Translations under genes and position numbers: made by a program | Shown here: one piece after another, positions 10,573 through 20,034 of the stretch | How the letters are laid out: each line of letters starts with the position of its first letter | How positions within the stretch are numbered: position 1 is the first letter of the stretch | The notes under the pieces: generated by a model | Told to the model about the DNA's origin: nothing | Database searches by the model: none | Seen by the model: the letters and a program-made list of their open reading frames with translations, nothing else | From: Streptomyces corallincola | GTDB taxonomy: Bacteria; Actinomycetota; Actinomycetes; Streptomycetales; Streptomycetaceae | DNA: 64,000 nt | NCBI RefSeq assembly: GCF_019104725.1 | Contig: NZ_JAHRXF010000002.1 | Span: 248,001 to 312,000 of the forward strand | Direction: 5' to 3'

Positions 10573-10784
10573 CGCCCGGTGCACCGGGCCGCCCGCACGG
10601 CGAACCGTCCGTCTGCCGCTCCGTCCGGCGGGACGCCTCCGCGTCTCCCCGCACGGGGGCGGCAGGCGTCGCGGGGCACGTGCCTCAGGAAGCGGGGCGC
10701 CTGCTCCCCGCCGTATCCCGTCCGGCGTGAAACGGGCGGGTATCGGCCATTGTGCGGGGCCGGTCCCCTTCGCTCCCGCCGGTG

Positions 10785-11813
10785 TCAGACCAGCCGCGGC
10801 AGCACCTCGGCGCCGAGCCGCCGTACGTTCTCCTCGGTGGCCGCCAGGTCGCCCGAGCCCTCCACGAGCAGTGCGAAGCGCGAGATGCCGGTGCGTTCGG
10901 CGGTGGCCGCGAGCCGGTCGGCGGCGAGCGCCGCGGTGCCCACCGGGTGCAGCTCGCAGAGCAGTTCGGTGTAGGCGTGCGGGTCGCGCATGGAGCGCGC
11001 CCGGCCGTCCACCGTCACATGCGCGGCGAGCCCCTGGCGCAGCCAGCCCGGCAGCGCCTTGCGCAGCGTCTCCACCGCGTCGGTGCGCCGGTCCGCCAAC
11101 TGGCAGACGCCCGCCGAGACATGGGCGGCGCCCGCGATCTCGTCCCCGGACCGTCCCGCCTCCTGGGCCGCGCGCCGCCACAGGGCGACCATCTCGGCCT
11201 TCTCCGCGTCCCCGATGTGCATCCCGAGCAGCATCGGCAGACCCCGCTCGGCGGCCAGCCGTACGGACTTCGGCGAGGTGCACGCCACCACCACCTCGGG
11301 GCCCGCCGCGTCGTTCAGCACCTCCGACGGCCGGGGCACCACCGGGACCTCCCGGAAGGAGAACCGCTCGCCGGACGCGCCCACCGACGGCTCGCGCAGC
11401 CAGCGCGTCAGCAGGTCGAGGGAGTCCGGGAACCCGCTCTCGTACGCCTCCAGACCGGCGCCGAACACCTCCAGGTCCACCCACGGACCGCCCCGGCCGA
11501 CGCCCAGGCTGAACCGTCCGCCGCTCGTCACGTGCAGCAGCGCGGCCTGTTCGCCGAGCGCCACCGGATGGGCGGTGGGCAGCACGCTGACCGCCGTGCC
11601 GACCCGGAGCCGCCGGGTGCGGCCGAGCAGCAGCGCGGCCAGCGTGATCGCGGACGGACAGGTGCCGTACGGCACGAAGTGGTGCTCGGCCAGCCACACC
11701 GAGTCCAGCCCGGCCTCCTCGGACACCTCCGCCGAGCGGACCGCCCGGTGCAGCGCCTCGCCGGGACCCTGGCCCGGGAACTGGGCCGCCAGGACAAAAC
11801 TTCCCACACGCAT
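10785..11813 (-). CDS. LLM-class flavin-dependent oxidoreductase
   Basis: A 342-residue TIM-barrel protein of the bacterial luciferase-like monooxygenase family, using FMN or F420. Characteristic stretches are the N-terminal VGSFVLAAQFPGQG, AGLDSVWLAEHHFVPYG, LRVGTAVSVLPTAHPVALGE and SGGRFSLGVGRG. The substrate is unknown; family members act in alkane, nitrilotriacetate, antibiotic or F420 reactions. ATG at 11813 puts the first beta strand right at the N-terminus; the frame remains open far upstream but that sequence is antisense to the next gene. The 210 bases between it and the SCO5389 gene hold no clear ORF. Confidence 0.9.
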   Translation of the reverse strand: MRVGSFVLAAQFPGQGPGEALHRAVRSAEVSEEAGLDSVWLAEHHFVPYGTCPSAITLAALLLGRTRRLRVGTAVSVLPTAHPVALGEQAALLHVTSGGRFSLGVGRGGPWVDLEVFGAGLEAYESGFPDSLDLLTRWLREPSVGASGERFSFREVPVVPRPSEVLNDAAGPEVVVACTSPKSVRLAAERGLPMLLGMHIGDAEKAEMVALWRRAAQEAGRSGDEIAGAAHVSAGVCQLADRRTDAVETLRKALPGWLRQGLAAHVTVDGRARSMRDPHAYTELLCELHPVGTAALAADRLAATAERTGISRFALLVEGSGDLAATEENVRRLGAEVLPRLV

Positions 11814-12034
11814 CGCATTTCCCGCCTTCTCGGCCCCGCTCGGAGCTCCCCCGACCCGCACAACCGCGTGGCACGTGCCGAGGACACGGCATGGCGAAGA
11901 GATTTGCGGATTGTCGGAAAATGACCGTTCGCTGTGTGGGTTCCGCCCGAACTCCGGGTACAAGGGGTACCCCCCGAGGGGCCGCGTACGCTGGACGCAC
12001 CCCGTGCTCAGCGAGTTGCCCCGAGAGGTGTTCC

Positions 12035-12367
12035 GTGTCCCCGCGTCGCAACCGGCCGAAGGCCGCCGATCCGTCCGGCACGAGCGCCGAGGCCGACCGC
12101 ACCGGCCGGTACGGCGGCTGGCAGTCCACCGAGGACTGGCAGGGCGAGGAGTGGAACGTCCGCCATGTCGCGGGCGCCAGCGCGCAGGGCAAGACCTACC
12201 GCTGCCCCGGCTGCGACCAGACCATCCCCTCCGCCGTCCCGCACGTGGTGGCCTGGCCCGAGTACGCGGGCGTGGACGACCGGCGGCACTGGCACAAAGC
12301 CTGCTGGAACGCGCGGGACCGCCGCACCACACGGGTGCAGCGGTCCCGCAACGCACCGAGGTTCTGA
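12035..12367 (+). CDS. Small Cys/His protein, putative zinc-binding, function unknown
   Basis: A 110-residue protein. After a basic, disordered N-terminus (residues 1-50) it has YRCPGCDQTI, then PHVVAWPEY and RRHWHKACW, giving CxxC followed by His and HxxC ligands that could bind one zinc ion, in the style of HNH or treble-clef folds. Streptomyces orthologs are often labelled ATP/GTP-binding protein, but I see no nucleotide-binding motif. GTG at 12035 is preceded by GAGAGGTG and gives the usual VSPRRNRPK start. It converges on the ABC transporter genes across a terminator. Confidence 0.75.
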   Translation: MSPRRNRPKAADPSGTSAEADRTGRYGGWQSTEDWQGEEWNVRHVAGASAQGKTYRCPGCDQTIPSAVPHVVAWPEYAGVDDRRHWHKACWNARDRRTTRVQRSRNAPRF

Positions 12368-12409
12368 GGGCACGCCCCGCCGGGAGCCGCGGCTCCCCGG
12401 ACGAGTGCC
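12367..12409. terminator. Bidirectional terminator
   Basis: An outer 6-bp stem (12367-12372 with 12404-12409) encloses an inner GC hairpin built on GGAGCC GC GGCTCC. It fills the whole gap between the convergent Cys/His protein gene and the ABC permease gene, overlapping the first stop codon's last base. Confidence 0.6.
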
Positions 12410-13255
12410 CTACACGTCCCGGCTGTTGAGCAGCGTGTGCGCCGCCGCGTACGCGACCGCCGTGACCCCGAGCATGATCCACAGCGGGTCCCAGCCGGTC
12501 GGGCCGCTGGCGCCGAGCGAGGTCGAGTACAGCACGCTCAGCTGGTTCGGGATCGAGTACTCCAGCAGCGCGTCCCGCACCGTCTCCAGCGGGGTGGCGG
12601 CCATGAACAGGGCGAGCACCAGCGGCGCCAGCACCGCGGCCACCATCAGCGTGATCGCGCCCGCCGAGTGCCGGATCATCGAGCCGACCAGCAGTGCCAG
12701 CAGTCCGAGCAGCGCGACGTACAGGCTGATCCCGAGGGTCGCCCGCAGCCAGGCCCCGCCGGACGGGCGCTGCCGGATCTGCCCGTCGAGCAGCGCCACC
12801 TGCAACATCGCCACCAGCGAGGACGCGGCCAGCGTCACCACGAACGCGACCGACGAGAACACGATCGACTTGGCGGCCAGCACCCGGCCCCGGCTCGGGC
12901 ACGCCGTCGTCGTCGTCCGGATCATGCCCGTGCCGTACTCCGAGGTGGTGGTCAGTACGCCCAGCGTGATGACGCACAGGCAGCCCACCAGCAGCCCGAA
13001 CAGGCCGAGCCCCAGCGGGTTGGTGGTGATCTCGCGGGCGCCCGTACCCCGCACGGCGATCCCGGTCAGCAGGCCGATGCCGATCACCAGCAGCAGGAAC
13101 ACCCCGAGCGTCCACATCGTCGAACGCACCGAGCGGATCTTGGTCCACTCCGAGGCCAGCGCGTGCCCGAGATGGGTGCGCACCACCGGGATCGGCGAGC
13201 GGTACTGCCCGTCGGGCGCGGGAGTCGGCGGCAGCGCGGGCTGCTGGGTGCTCAT
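12410..13255 (-). CDS. ABC-2 type transporter permease
   Basis: A 281-residue membrane protein with about six transmembrane helices, the partner of the ATPase encoded immediately upstream (four-base ATGA overlap at 13252-13255, so translationally coupled). An N-terminal cytoplasmic tail ends in ASEWTKIRSVRSTMWTL, the conserved entry of the ABC-2 class, followed by hydrophobic segments such as LLLVIGIGLLTGIAV and LGLFGLLVGCLCVITLGVL, and SEYGTGMIRTTTTACPSRG in a cytoplasmic loop. ABC-2 exporters move antibiotics, lipids or polysaccharide; the substrate is not evident. Confidence 0.92.
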   Translation of the reverse strand: MSTQQPALPPTPAPDGQYRSPIPVVRTHLGHALASEWTKIRSVRSTMWTLGVFLLLVIGIGLLTGIAVRGTGAREITTNPLGLGLFGLLVGCLCVITLGVLTTTSEYGTGMIRTTTTACPSRGRVLAAKSIVFSSVAFVVTLAASSLVAMLQVALLDGQIRQRPSGGAWLRATLGISLYVALLGLLALLVGSMIRHSAGAITLMVAAVLAPLVLALFMAATPLETVRDALLEYSIPNQLSVLYSTSLGASGPTGWDPLWIMLGVTAVAYAAAHTLLNSRDV

Positions 13256-14472
13256 CGGGCGTCCTCGGTCTGGTTCGGGCCCGCGGCGGGGGCCGGGGCG
13301 GCGGACGGGGCGGGCCCGGCCGGGGGCGCCGCCGGGGGAGCGGGGGGCGCGGCCGGGGCGGTGTACGGGTTCGGCGCGGCACCGGGCGTCGGCGCGGCGG
13401 CGGGGTCGTACGGGCCGGACGGCGCGGGCGGGAACGGGCCACCGCCCTCGGCGGGCGGCGGCGGGGCGTACCAGCCGGGCTGGCCCTGACCGGGCACCGG
13501 CATCGGCGGCTGCGCGCCGGGCACGGGCGGCTGCTGGAACCCGGCCTTCGGATCGTCGGTGGAGCGGTAGTCCACGACGCTCTGCGTCAGCCGCATGTAC
13601 GCCTCCTCCAGCGACGCCTGGTGCGGCGACAGCTCCCACAGCCGTACGTCCGTCTCGTGGGCCAGTTCGCTGATCCGGGGCAGCGGCAACCCGGTCACCC
13701 GCAGCGCGCCGTCCTGCTCGGGCAGGACGTGCCCGCCCGCCCCGGTGAGCGCGGCGGACAGCTTCTCGCGCAGCCGCGGTTCGGTGTCCGGGGTGCGGAC
13801 CCGGGCGAAACCGGCCGAGTTGGCGGCGATGAAGTCCCGCACGCTCATGTCGGCCAGCAACTGCCCGCGCCCGATCACGATCAGATGGTCGGCGGTCAGC
13901 GCCATCTCGCTCATCAGGTGCGAGGAGACGAACACCGTACGGCCCTCGGCGGCGAGCGCCTTCATCAGATTGCGCACCCAGAGGATGCCCTCGGGGTCGA
14001 GGCCGTTGACCGGCTCGTCGAACAGCAGCACCTGCGGATCGCCGAGCAGCGCGGCGGCGATGCCCAGCCGCTGCCCCATGCCGAGCGAGAAACCCGCCGA
14101 GCGCCGCTTCGCCACGTCCTGGAGCCCCACCACGCCGAGCACCTCGTCCACCCGGCGCTCCGGGATCGCGGACAGCTGGGCCAGGCTGAGCAGATGGTTG
14201 CGGGCGCTGCGCCCGCCGTGCACGGCCTTGGCGTCGAGCAGCGCGCCCACGAGCCGGGCCGCGTTGGGCAGCCTGCGGAACGGGTAGCCGCCGATCGTCA
14301 CCGTGCCGGAGGTGGGGTTGTCCAGGCCGAGGATCATCCGCATGGTCGTGGACTTGCCCGAACCGTTCGGACCGAGGAAGCCGGTCACGGCCCCCGGCCG
14401 CACCTGGAAGGACAGGTTGTGCACGGCGGTCTTGTCGCCGTAGCGCTTGGTCAGGCCGACAGCCTCGATCAT
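13252..14472 (-). CDS. ABC transporter ATP-binding protein with long Pro/Ala-rich tail
   Basis: A 406-residue ATPase of the drug/antibiotic export (CcmA/DrrA-like) class. Walker A GPNGSGKS is at 34-41, the signature reads FSLGMGQR, Walker B is VLLFDEP followed by VNGLDPEG, and the switch His sits in VFVSSHLMSEM. The ATPase proper and its accessory domain end near residue 300; the remaining 100 residues are Pro, Ala and Gly-rich (runs such as QPPMPVPGQGQPGWYAPPPP), unusual for this family. ATG at 14472 is the normal start (MIEAVGLTKRYGDKTAVHN). The stop overlaps the permease start. Confidence 0.93.
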   Translation of the reverse strand: MIEAVGLTKRYGDKTAVHNLSFQVRPGAVTGFLGPNGSGKSTTMRMILGLDNPTSGTVTIGGYPFRRLPNAARLVGALLDAKAVHGGRSARNHLLSLAQLSAIPERRVDEVLGVVGLQDVAKRRSAGFSLGMGQRLGIAAALLGDPQVLLFDEPVNGLDPEGILWVRNLMKALAAEGRTVFVSSHLMSEMALTADHLIVIGRGQLLADMSVRDFIAANSAGFARVRTPDTEPRLREKLSAALTGAGGHVLPEQDGALRVTGLPLPRISELAHETDVRLWELSPHQASLEEAYMRLTQSVVDYRSTDDPKAGFQQPPVPGAQPPMPVPGQGQPGWYAPPPPAEGGGPFPPAPSGPYDPAAAPTPGAAPNPYTAPAAPPAPPAAPPAGPAPSAAPAPAAGPNQTEDAR

Positions 14473-14586
14473 GCTCCGCACCCATCGGAAGGTCAGGACA
14501 GCGGGGCGCACGCCCCCGTAAGGGTTAGGAGGATATCGGGGCGCTGACGGTTCCGCCCAGGAGCGGGCGCCGCCCCGCCGGGACAC

Positions 14587-14627
14587 GGCGAGGCCCCCTG
14601 CCACGCCGAGCGGCAGGGGGCCTCGCC
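14587..14627 (-). terminator. Terminator of filP
   Basis: A perfect 16-bp inverted repeat (14587-14602 with 14612-14627, nine-base loop) located 87 bases beyond the filP stop. Being symmetric it also shields the ABC operon's promoter region at about 14473-14580. Confidence 0.75.
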
Positions 14628-14713
14628 CCCGTGTGGAACGGGGCGGACGGCGCGCACACCCGTGAGGAACCGGGCGTACGGCGCGGACCGGACGAGCGTC
14701 GTACGGTGACCGG

Positions 14714-15649
14714 TCAGCGGGACTGCTGGGCCGGGACACCGCGCGTGATCGACTCGTCCTCGACCGGCGAACCGGCCGCCGCCACCGCGGCACCCGTCAG
14801 CGTGGCGAGCATCTCGCGGACGTTCGTCAGCTGCGCGTTGATGCTGTCGCGGCGGTTGGTGAGCGCCGCGAGCTCGCGCTCCGACTCCGAACGGATGCGG
14901 TCCGCCTTGGCGTTGGCGTCGGCCACGATGTCCTCGGCCTGACGCTGCGCGGTCTCCACCGTCTGGCGGGCACGGCGCTCGGCGTCGGTGCGCAGCTTCT
15001 CCGCCTCCAGCCGGAGCTGCTCCGCGCGGTGCTCGATCTCCGCGAGGCGCTTCTCCGCCTTCTGCTGACGCGAGGCCAGGTCGCGCTCGGACTGCTCGCG
15101 GCGCTTGGCCAGGTTGGTCTCGAAGTCGGCGGCGGCCTGCGCGGCCTTGGCACGCGTCTCCTCGAAGAGGGCGTCCGCCTCCTCGCGCTTGGACTGCGCG
15201 TCCTTCTGCGCCTCGGAACGGAGCTGAGAGGCGTCGCTCTTGGCCTTCTCGACGATCCGGACGCCCTCGTCCTCCGCCTTGGACTTCCGCTCGGCGGCGA
15301 ACGACTCGGCGTCGTTGCGGACCTGCTGGGCGGCCGACTCGGCCAGCTCGCGGTGCTGCTCGGCGGCCCGGCGGGCCTCCTCACGCAGGTCCTTCGCCTC
15401 TTCCTCGGCGAGTCGGAGGATCTTCTCGACCCGTGCGCCGAGACCCGCGTACGACGGCTCGGCGTCGGTGACCTGGGCCTGGGCGTTCTGGGTTTCGAGG
15501 TGGAGCTCCTCGATGCGCTTTTCCAGAGCGGTGATGCGGGCGAGAGCGCTGTCACGGTCGGAGACGAGCTTGGAGATCCGTTCGTCCACCTGAGCGCGGT
15601 CGTACCCACGCCGCACTAGCTCGAAGCCGTAGGGGGAAGTGTCGCTCAT
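14714..15649 (-). CDS. filP: Filament-forming coiled-coil protein FilP
   Basis: A 311-residue intermediate-filament-like protein that self-assembles and, in S. coelicolor (SCO5396, essentially the same length), forms gradients behind hyphal tips, supports cell stiffness and interacts with DivIVA and Scy. It opens MSDTSPYGFELVRRGYDRAQ, then a DivIVA-like short helix (YDRAQVDERISKLVSDRDSA), and residues 60-280 are continuous coiled coil with Glu, Ala, Arg and Gln, e.g. RRQSERD-like and AEQLRLEAEKLRTDAERR stretches. ATG at 15649. It is downstream of scy on the same strand with a 230-base gap, and ends before a strong terminator. Confidence 0.95.
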   Translation of the reverse strand: MSDTSPYGFELVRRGYDRAQVDERISKLVSDRDSALARITALEKRIEELHLETQNAQAQVTDAEPSYAGLGARVEKILRLAEEEAKDLREEARRAAEQHRELAESAAQQVRNDAESFAAERKSKAEDEGVRIVEKAKSDASQLRSEAQKDAQSKREEADALFEETRAKAAQAAADFETNLAKRREQSERDLASRQQKAEKRLAEIEHRAEQLRLEAEKLRTDAERRARQTVETAQRQAEDIVADANAKADRIRSESERELAALTNRRDSINAQLTNVREMLATLTGAAVAAAGSPVEDESITRGVPAQQSR

Positions 15650-15878
15650 GGGGTTCCTGTCGAATGAGACCGGTGAGGTGATAGGTGGAATCCTAGGGGC
15701 CGAAGCGGTGTGTCATCGAGCGGATACGTGTTTGATCAGGAGAATGACACCTCTTTTGAGTGGCTGACCACCCCAGGGCTTGCCAACAGCACCCGGACAC
15801 CCCGCCGGAGCACCGGCGGGGCATCCGGCGAACGGCCTGGTCACAGCACCCAGAACACACCCGAACGCCTCGACGAGG

Positions 15879-18800
15879 CTAGCTTTCCGTAGATTTTCCA
15901 CCCGAACGAGGGGGCCCCACCGTGGCTCCCGCCTTGACAGCGCCGTCCTTGGCGCCACCCGGCGCCTCGAAGGACTCCAGTGCCTCCAGGACGTCCTGGA
16001 CGCGGGAGATCTCCGCGTTGATGTCCTCGCGCCGACGCACCAGGACCTCCAGCTCGCGCTTGCCCTCGTCCACCGTGCGGCGGGCCTCGCGGATCGCCTC
16101 GGCCTTCAGCTCCTCGGCCTCGCGGACCAGGGTCGCCTTCTTCTGCTCGGCCTCCTTCAGCAGCCCCTCGGCCTTCTTCACGGCGGCGATACGGACCTTG
16201 CCCGCCTCCGAATCGGCCTCCGAGACCAGCTCCTTGGCCTTCGTCTGCGCCTTGCCGAGCTGCTCCTCGGCCGCCTTGATCAGCGCGTCGCAGCGGTCGC
16301 CGGTGGACTTCATCGTCTCCGCCGCCTCCCGGCGGGCCCGGTCGTGCAGCCCCTCGATCTCCGAGGTGATCCGGTCGCGCAGCTCCTCGGCCCGCTCCCT
16401 TATCGCCGTCGCGTCCCGGCGGGCGCCGACCAGCAACTCGTCCGCGTCCGTACGGGACTTCTCCACCAGGGAGTTGCCCTCCACGGTGGCCTCCGAGACC
16501 AGCCGCTCCGCCTCGGTGCGGGCCGCGCCGACCATCGTGTCGGCCTGCGACTCGGCTTCCGCGGTCGTCTTCTGCGCCTGCTGCCGGGACTCCGCGAGCA
16601 GCTTGTCCGCCTCGGCGGCGGTCTCCGTGATGAGGGTGTCCACCTGCTCGGCGGCCTCGGAGCGCCGCTTGTTGGCCTCCTTGCGGGCCTCGTCCAGCGT
16701 CCGGTCCGACTCCTCGCGCGCCGAGGTGACGAGCCGTTCGGCCTCCGCCTCCGCCTCGGTGCGCACCCGTTCGGCGTCCGCGCGCATCCGGTCCGCGTGC
16801 GTCTGCGCCGTTCCGACCGTCTCCGCCGCCTCCGCGCGCAGCCGCTCGGCGTCGCCGGTGGCGTCCGCGATGAGCTGCTCGGCGCGGGTCACCGCCTCGG
16901 TCCGGGTGCGGTCCGCCTCGGCCTGCGCGGCGGCACGGGTCTGCTCCGCCTCGGCCGCCGTCTCCGTCTGCAGCCGGTCGGCCTCCGCGATCGTCTCGCT
17001 CTGGAGCCGCTCCGCCTCGCCGCGGGCCTCGGTGATCAGGGTGTCCGCCTGCGTCGCCGCGTCCGAGCGGATGCGGTTGGCGTCCTCACGGGCGTCGGCA
17101 CGGGTCCGGGTCGCGGCCTGGTCGGCCTCGGCCAGCTTGTCCGACGCCTCGGTCCGCACCCGCTGGGCGTGCTCGCCCGCCTCGGCGCGCAGCCGCTCCG
17201 ACTCCTGCACGGCCTCGGCGACCGTGTGCTCGGCCAGCGCCTTGGCGGCCTCCGACTCCTCGGCGGCCTCCCGGCGCACCCGGCCCGCCTCGTCGGCGGC
17301 CTCCTGACGCAGCCGGGACGCGTCCTCGCTCGCCCGCTCCCGCTCGGCGTAGGCGTCGGACCGTACCCGGTCCGCCTCCTCCTCGGCCTCGCGCCGGGTA
17401 CGGTCCGCCGCGTGCTCGGCGGCCGACCGCAGCCCGGTGATCTCCTCCTGCGCCTGCTCGTGCAGCCCGGCGACCGAGTCCCGTACCTGCTGGGCGTGCT
17501 GTTCCGCGCCGGACACCATCTCGGTGGCCCGCCGGTCCGCCTCCTCGACCAGCCGGACCGCCTCGGCCTGCGCCTCCTCGACCCGCTTGCGGGCGGAGGC
17601 GAGCAGTTCCTCGCTCTGCTCGCGGGCCCGCTCCCGCTCCTGGTCGGCCTCGCGGCGGGCCCCGCCGAGCAGTTCCTCCGCCTCACGGCGGCGCCGGGCG
17701 GCCTCCTCCTGGGCGGCGGCCAGCGTCTCGGACGCCTCGGTGCCGAGCCGTTCGGCGGCGGCCTGCGCCTCGGTACGGACCCGGTCGGCGGTCTCCTGCG
17801 CCTCCGTCTTCAGCCGCTCGGCCTCGGCGGCCGCCTCGGACCGCAGCCGTACGGCGACGTTCTCGGCCTCGGCGCGCGACACGGACGCGTCGGACGCGGC
17901 CTCGTCGCGCAGCCGCTCGGCCTCCGCCTCGGCCTGCTCGCGCAGGACGCGAATCCGCTCGGCGGCCTCGGCCCGCAGCCGGTCGGCCTCCTCACCGGCC
18001 TCCCGGCGCAGCCGCTCCGCCTCCGCGCGGGCGCCGGTCAGCGCATCCTCGGCGGACGCCAGCCGCTCTCGGGTCTCGCCCTGGAGCCGGTCCAGCTCCT
18101 CGGCGGCCTCCTCGCGGCGCGCCCCGGCCGCCCGCTCGGCCTCCTCGCGCAGCTCGCGCGCGGCGGTCTCGGCGTCCTCGCGGACCGTGCCCGCCTGCTC
18201 GTCGGCCTCGGCGCGCAGCCGCTCGGCCTCGGCGCGGGTGCGCTCCAGGGTCTCCTCGGCCTGCCTGCGCAGCGAGGTGGCCCGCTCGATGGCCTCGGTG
18301 CGGACCTTCTCGCTGTCCGTCGTGGCCTTCTGGCGCAGCTCGTCGGCGTCCGCGCGGGCCTTGGAGAGCAGTTCCTCGGCGGACCCGGCCGCCTCCTCGA
18401 TCTGCCCGACGGCCTCCCGGCGGGCCTCGGCGCGGATGCGCTCGCCCTCCGCGACCGCGTCGGCCCGCAGCTGCTCGGCCTCGCCGCGCAGCCGCCGCGC
18501 CTCCTCCTGCAGCTCGACCGTCTTGGCCCGGTACTCCTTGGTGTCGTCCTTCGCCGCGCCCTTGAGCTGCTCGGCGATGTCGTGCGCCTCGCCGCGCAGC
18601 CGGTCGGCCTCCGCCTCGGCCTCCGAGCGGATGCGCTCGGCCTCCTCGGCGGCGTCCCGCGTGGTGCGCTGCGCGTCCTTGGACGCCTTGTCGAGCACGT
18701 CCTCGGCGGTGCGGGCCGCCTTGGACAGCTGGGAGGCGGCTTCCTCGGCGGTGACGCTGCGGGCCTTCTCGGTGGCCTCCGCGAGCGACTTCTCGGCCTC

Positions 18801-19826
18801 GGCGCGGGCGTCCGCGACGATCTGCTCGGCCTCGGCGCGGGCGCTCTCGGCCTCCTTGGTGGCCTCCCCGACCAGCCGGGCGACCTGCTCCTTTGCCGTA
18901 CGGGTGCGGGTCTCGTTGGCGGCCTCGGCACCGGCGAGCGCCTTGGCGGCGGCCTCCTCGGCCTCCGCGACCAGCTTCTCCGCCTCCGACTGCGCCTTGC
19001 GCAGCGCCTCGTCGGCCTGCGCGATGCGCTCCTCGGCGGCCCGGCTCAGCTCGGCGGAGCGGCGGCGGGCGGAGTCCGACTCGTCGGCGGTGGACGAGCG
19101 CAGCCGCTCGGCGTGGTCGGTGGCCTCCTGGGCCTGGGCGGAGGCGGCGTCCAGCAGCCGCTCGGCGTCGGTACGGGCCCGGCGCAGCAGCTGTTCGGCC
19201 TCGGCGCGGGCGGCCTCGGCGTCGGCGCGCAGCCGCTCGCGGGCCTCACCGGTCAGCCGCTCGGCCTCCGTACGGGCGGCGGCCATCGCCTGCTCGGCCT
19301 CGGTACGGGAGTCGTCCAGCAGCCGACGGGCCTGCTGCTCTGTGCGGGCGCGCAGCTGCTCGGCCCAGGCGACGTTCTCGTTGACGTGCGACTCGACGGT
19401 CTGGCGGCGCTCGGCCAGCTCCTGGTCGAGCTGCTGGCGCCGGGTGACCGCCTCCTGGTGCAGCTCCGCCTGGAGGCGGGCGGCCTGCTCGGCGTGCTCC
19501 TGGAGGATGCGCTGGGTCTGCGCGCGGGCCTGGCTCAGCTCCCGCTCGGCGTCCTGGCGGAGCTGGTCGGCCTGCACCTGGGCGTTGCGGAGCAACTGCT
19601 CGGCCTGGTAGCCGAGGTCCCCGCCGTCGTAGGAGGGCCGGGTCATCAGGGTGCGGCGCGCCTCGTGCAGCTTGGCGCGCAGGACCTCGACCTGGTAACC
19701 CAGGTCCTCGGCGTGCTGGATCGCCTTTTCCCGCTCGGTCTTCAGCCGCTTCATCTCGGCCTCGAACCGAGAGAGGTGATCGACGTCAGCCGCCGGCTCT
19801 CGCTCCTGGCTCTCGTAGCCCCGCAC
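15879..19826 (-). CDS. scy: Polarity scaffold protein Scy (giant coiled coil)
   Basis: A 1,315-residue protein, close to the length of S. coelicolor Scy (SCO5397), which marks new hyphal tips and recruits DivIVA and FilP. The N-terminus reads VRGYESQEREPAADVDHL followed by FEAEMKRLKTEREKA and DLGYQVEVLRAKLHEARR, the short DivIVA-like section; from about residue 100 to 1,260 it is one uninterrupted coiled coil of Ala, Glu, Arg repeats (AEAERLRxEA-type). GTG at 19826 was chosen by similarity to the known start; the frame is open 61 codons further but that stretch is Arg/Gly-rich and unlike Scy. The highly biased composition makes the opposite strand look open as well. It lies upstream of filP. 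Confidence 0.94.
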   Translation of the reverse strand: MRGYESQEREPAADVDHLSRFEAEMKRLKTEREKAIQHAEDLGYQVEVLRAKLHEARRTLMTRPSYDGGDLGYQAEQLLRNAQVQADQLRQDAERELSQARAQTQRILQEHAEQAARLQAELHQEAVTRRQQLDQELAERRQTVESHVNENVAWAEQLRARTEQQARRLLDDSRTEAEQAMAAARTEAERLTGEARERLRADAEAARAEAEQLLRRARTDAERLLDAASAQAQEATDHAERLRSSTADESDSARRRSAELSRAAEERIAQADEALRKAQSEAEKLVAEAEEAAAKALAGAEAANETRTRTAKEQVARLVGEATKEAESARAEAEQIVADARAEAEKSLAEATEKARSVTAEEAASQLSKAARTAEDVLDKASKDAQRTTRDAAEEAERIRSEAEAEADRLRGEAHDIAEQLKGAAKDDTKEYRAKTVELQEEARRLRGEAEQLRADAVAEGERIRAEARREAVGQIEEAAGSAEELLSKARADADELRQKATTDSEKVRTEAIERATSLRRQAEETLERTRAEAERLRAEADEQAGTVREDAETAARELREEAERAAGARREEAAEELDRLQGETRERLASAEDALTGARAEAERLRREAGEEADRLRAEAAERIRVLREQAEAEAERLRDEAASDASVSRAEAENVAVRLRSEAAAEAERLKTEAQETADRVRTEAQAAAERLGTEASETLAAAQEEAARRRREAEELLGGARREADQERERAREQSEELLASARKRVEEAQAEAVRLVEEADRRATEMVSGAEQHAQQVRDSVAGLHEQAQEEITGLRSAAEHAADRTRREAEEEADRVRSDAYAERERASEDASRLRQEAADEAGRVRREAAEESEAAKALAEHTVAEAVQESERLRAEAGEHAQRVRTEASDKLAEADQAATRTRADAREDANRIRSDAATQADTLITEARGEAERLQSETIAEADRLQTETAAEAEQTRAAAQAEADRTRTEAVTRAEQLIADATGDAERLRAEAAETVGTAQTHADRMRADAERVRTEAEAEAERLVTSAREESDRTLDEARKEANKRRSEAAEQVDTLITETAAEADKLLAESRQQAQKTTAEAESQADTMVGAARTEAERLVSEATVEGNSLVEKSRTDADELLVGARRDATAIRERAEELRDRITSEIEGLHDRARREAAETMKSTGDRCDALIKAAEEQLGKAQTKAKELVSEADSEAGKVRIAAVKKAEGLLKEAEQKKATLVREAEELKAEAIREARRTVDEGKRELEVLVRRREDINAEISRVQDVLEALESFEAPGGAKDGAVKAGATVGPPRSGGKSTES

Positions 19827-20034
19827 TGCGCGGTCCCATCCGTCCCCTGGTCGGCTTCTCACAGAGCACCGCCCATCCGCCGGACGGAGCCCTCCGGGGA
19901 AATGGTGTCGGATCGACGACGGAGCACGGTCTGCTGCCCCGACGCCCGTCCCCCGAAACCCGGACCCCGGCATGCGGCCGTCCACCCTGCGACGGACGAC
20001 CGCCCCCAACCCTACCGGCCCCTATGTACGCGGG

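Noticed and set aside
12035..12367. ATP/GTP-binding protein
   Set aside because: No Walker A or GTPase motif; only a Cys/His cluster is visible.
15879..19826. Regularly repeated DNA resembling a repeat array or CRISPR
   Set aside because: The periodicity is codon-level repetition of Ala/Glu/Arg heptads in Scy, without constant repeats or unique spacers.
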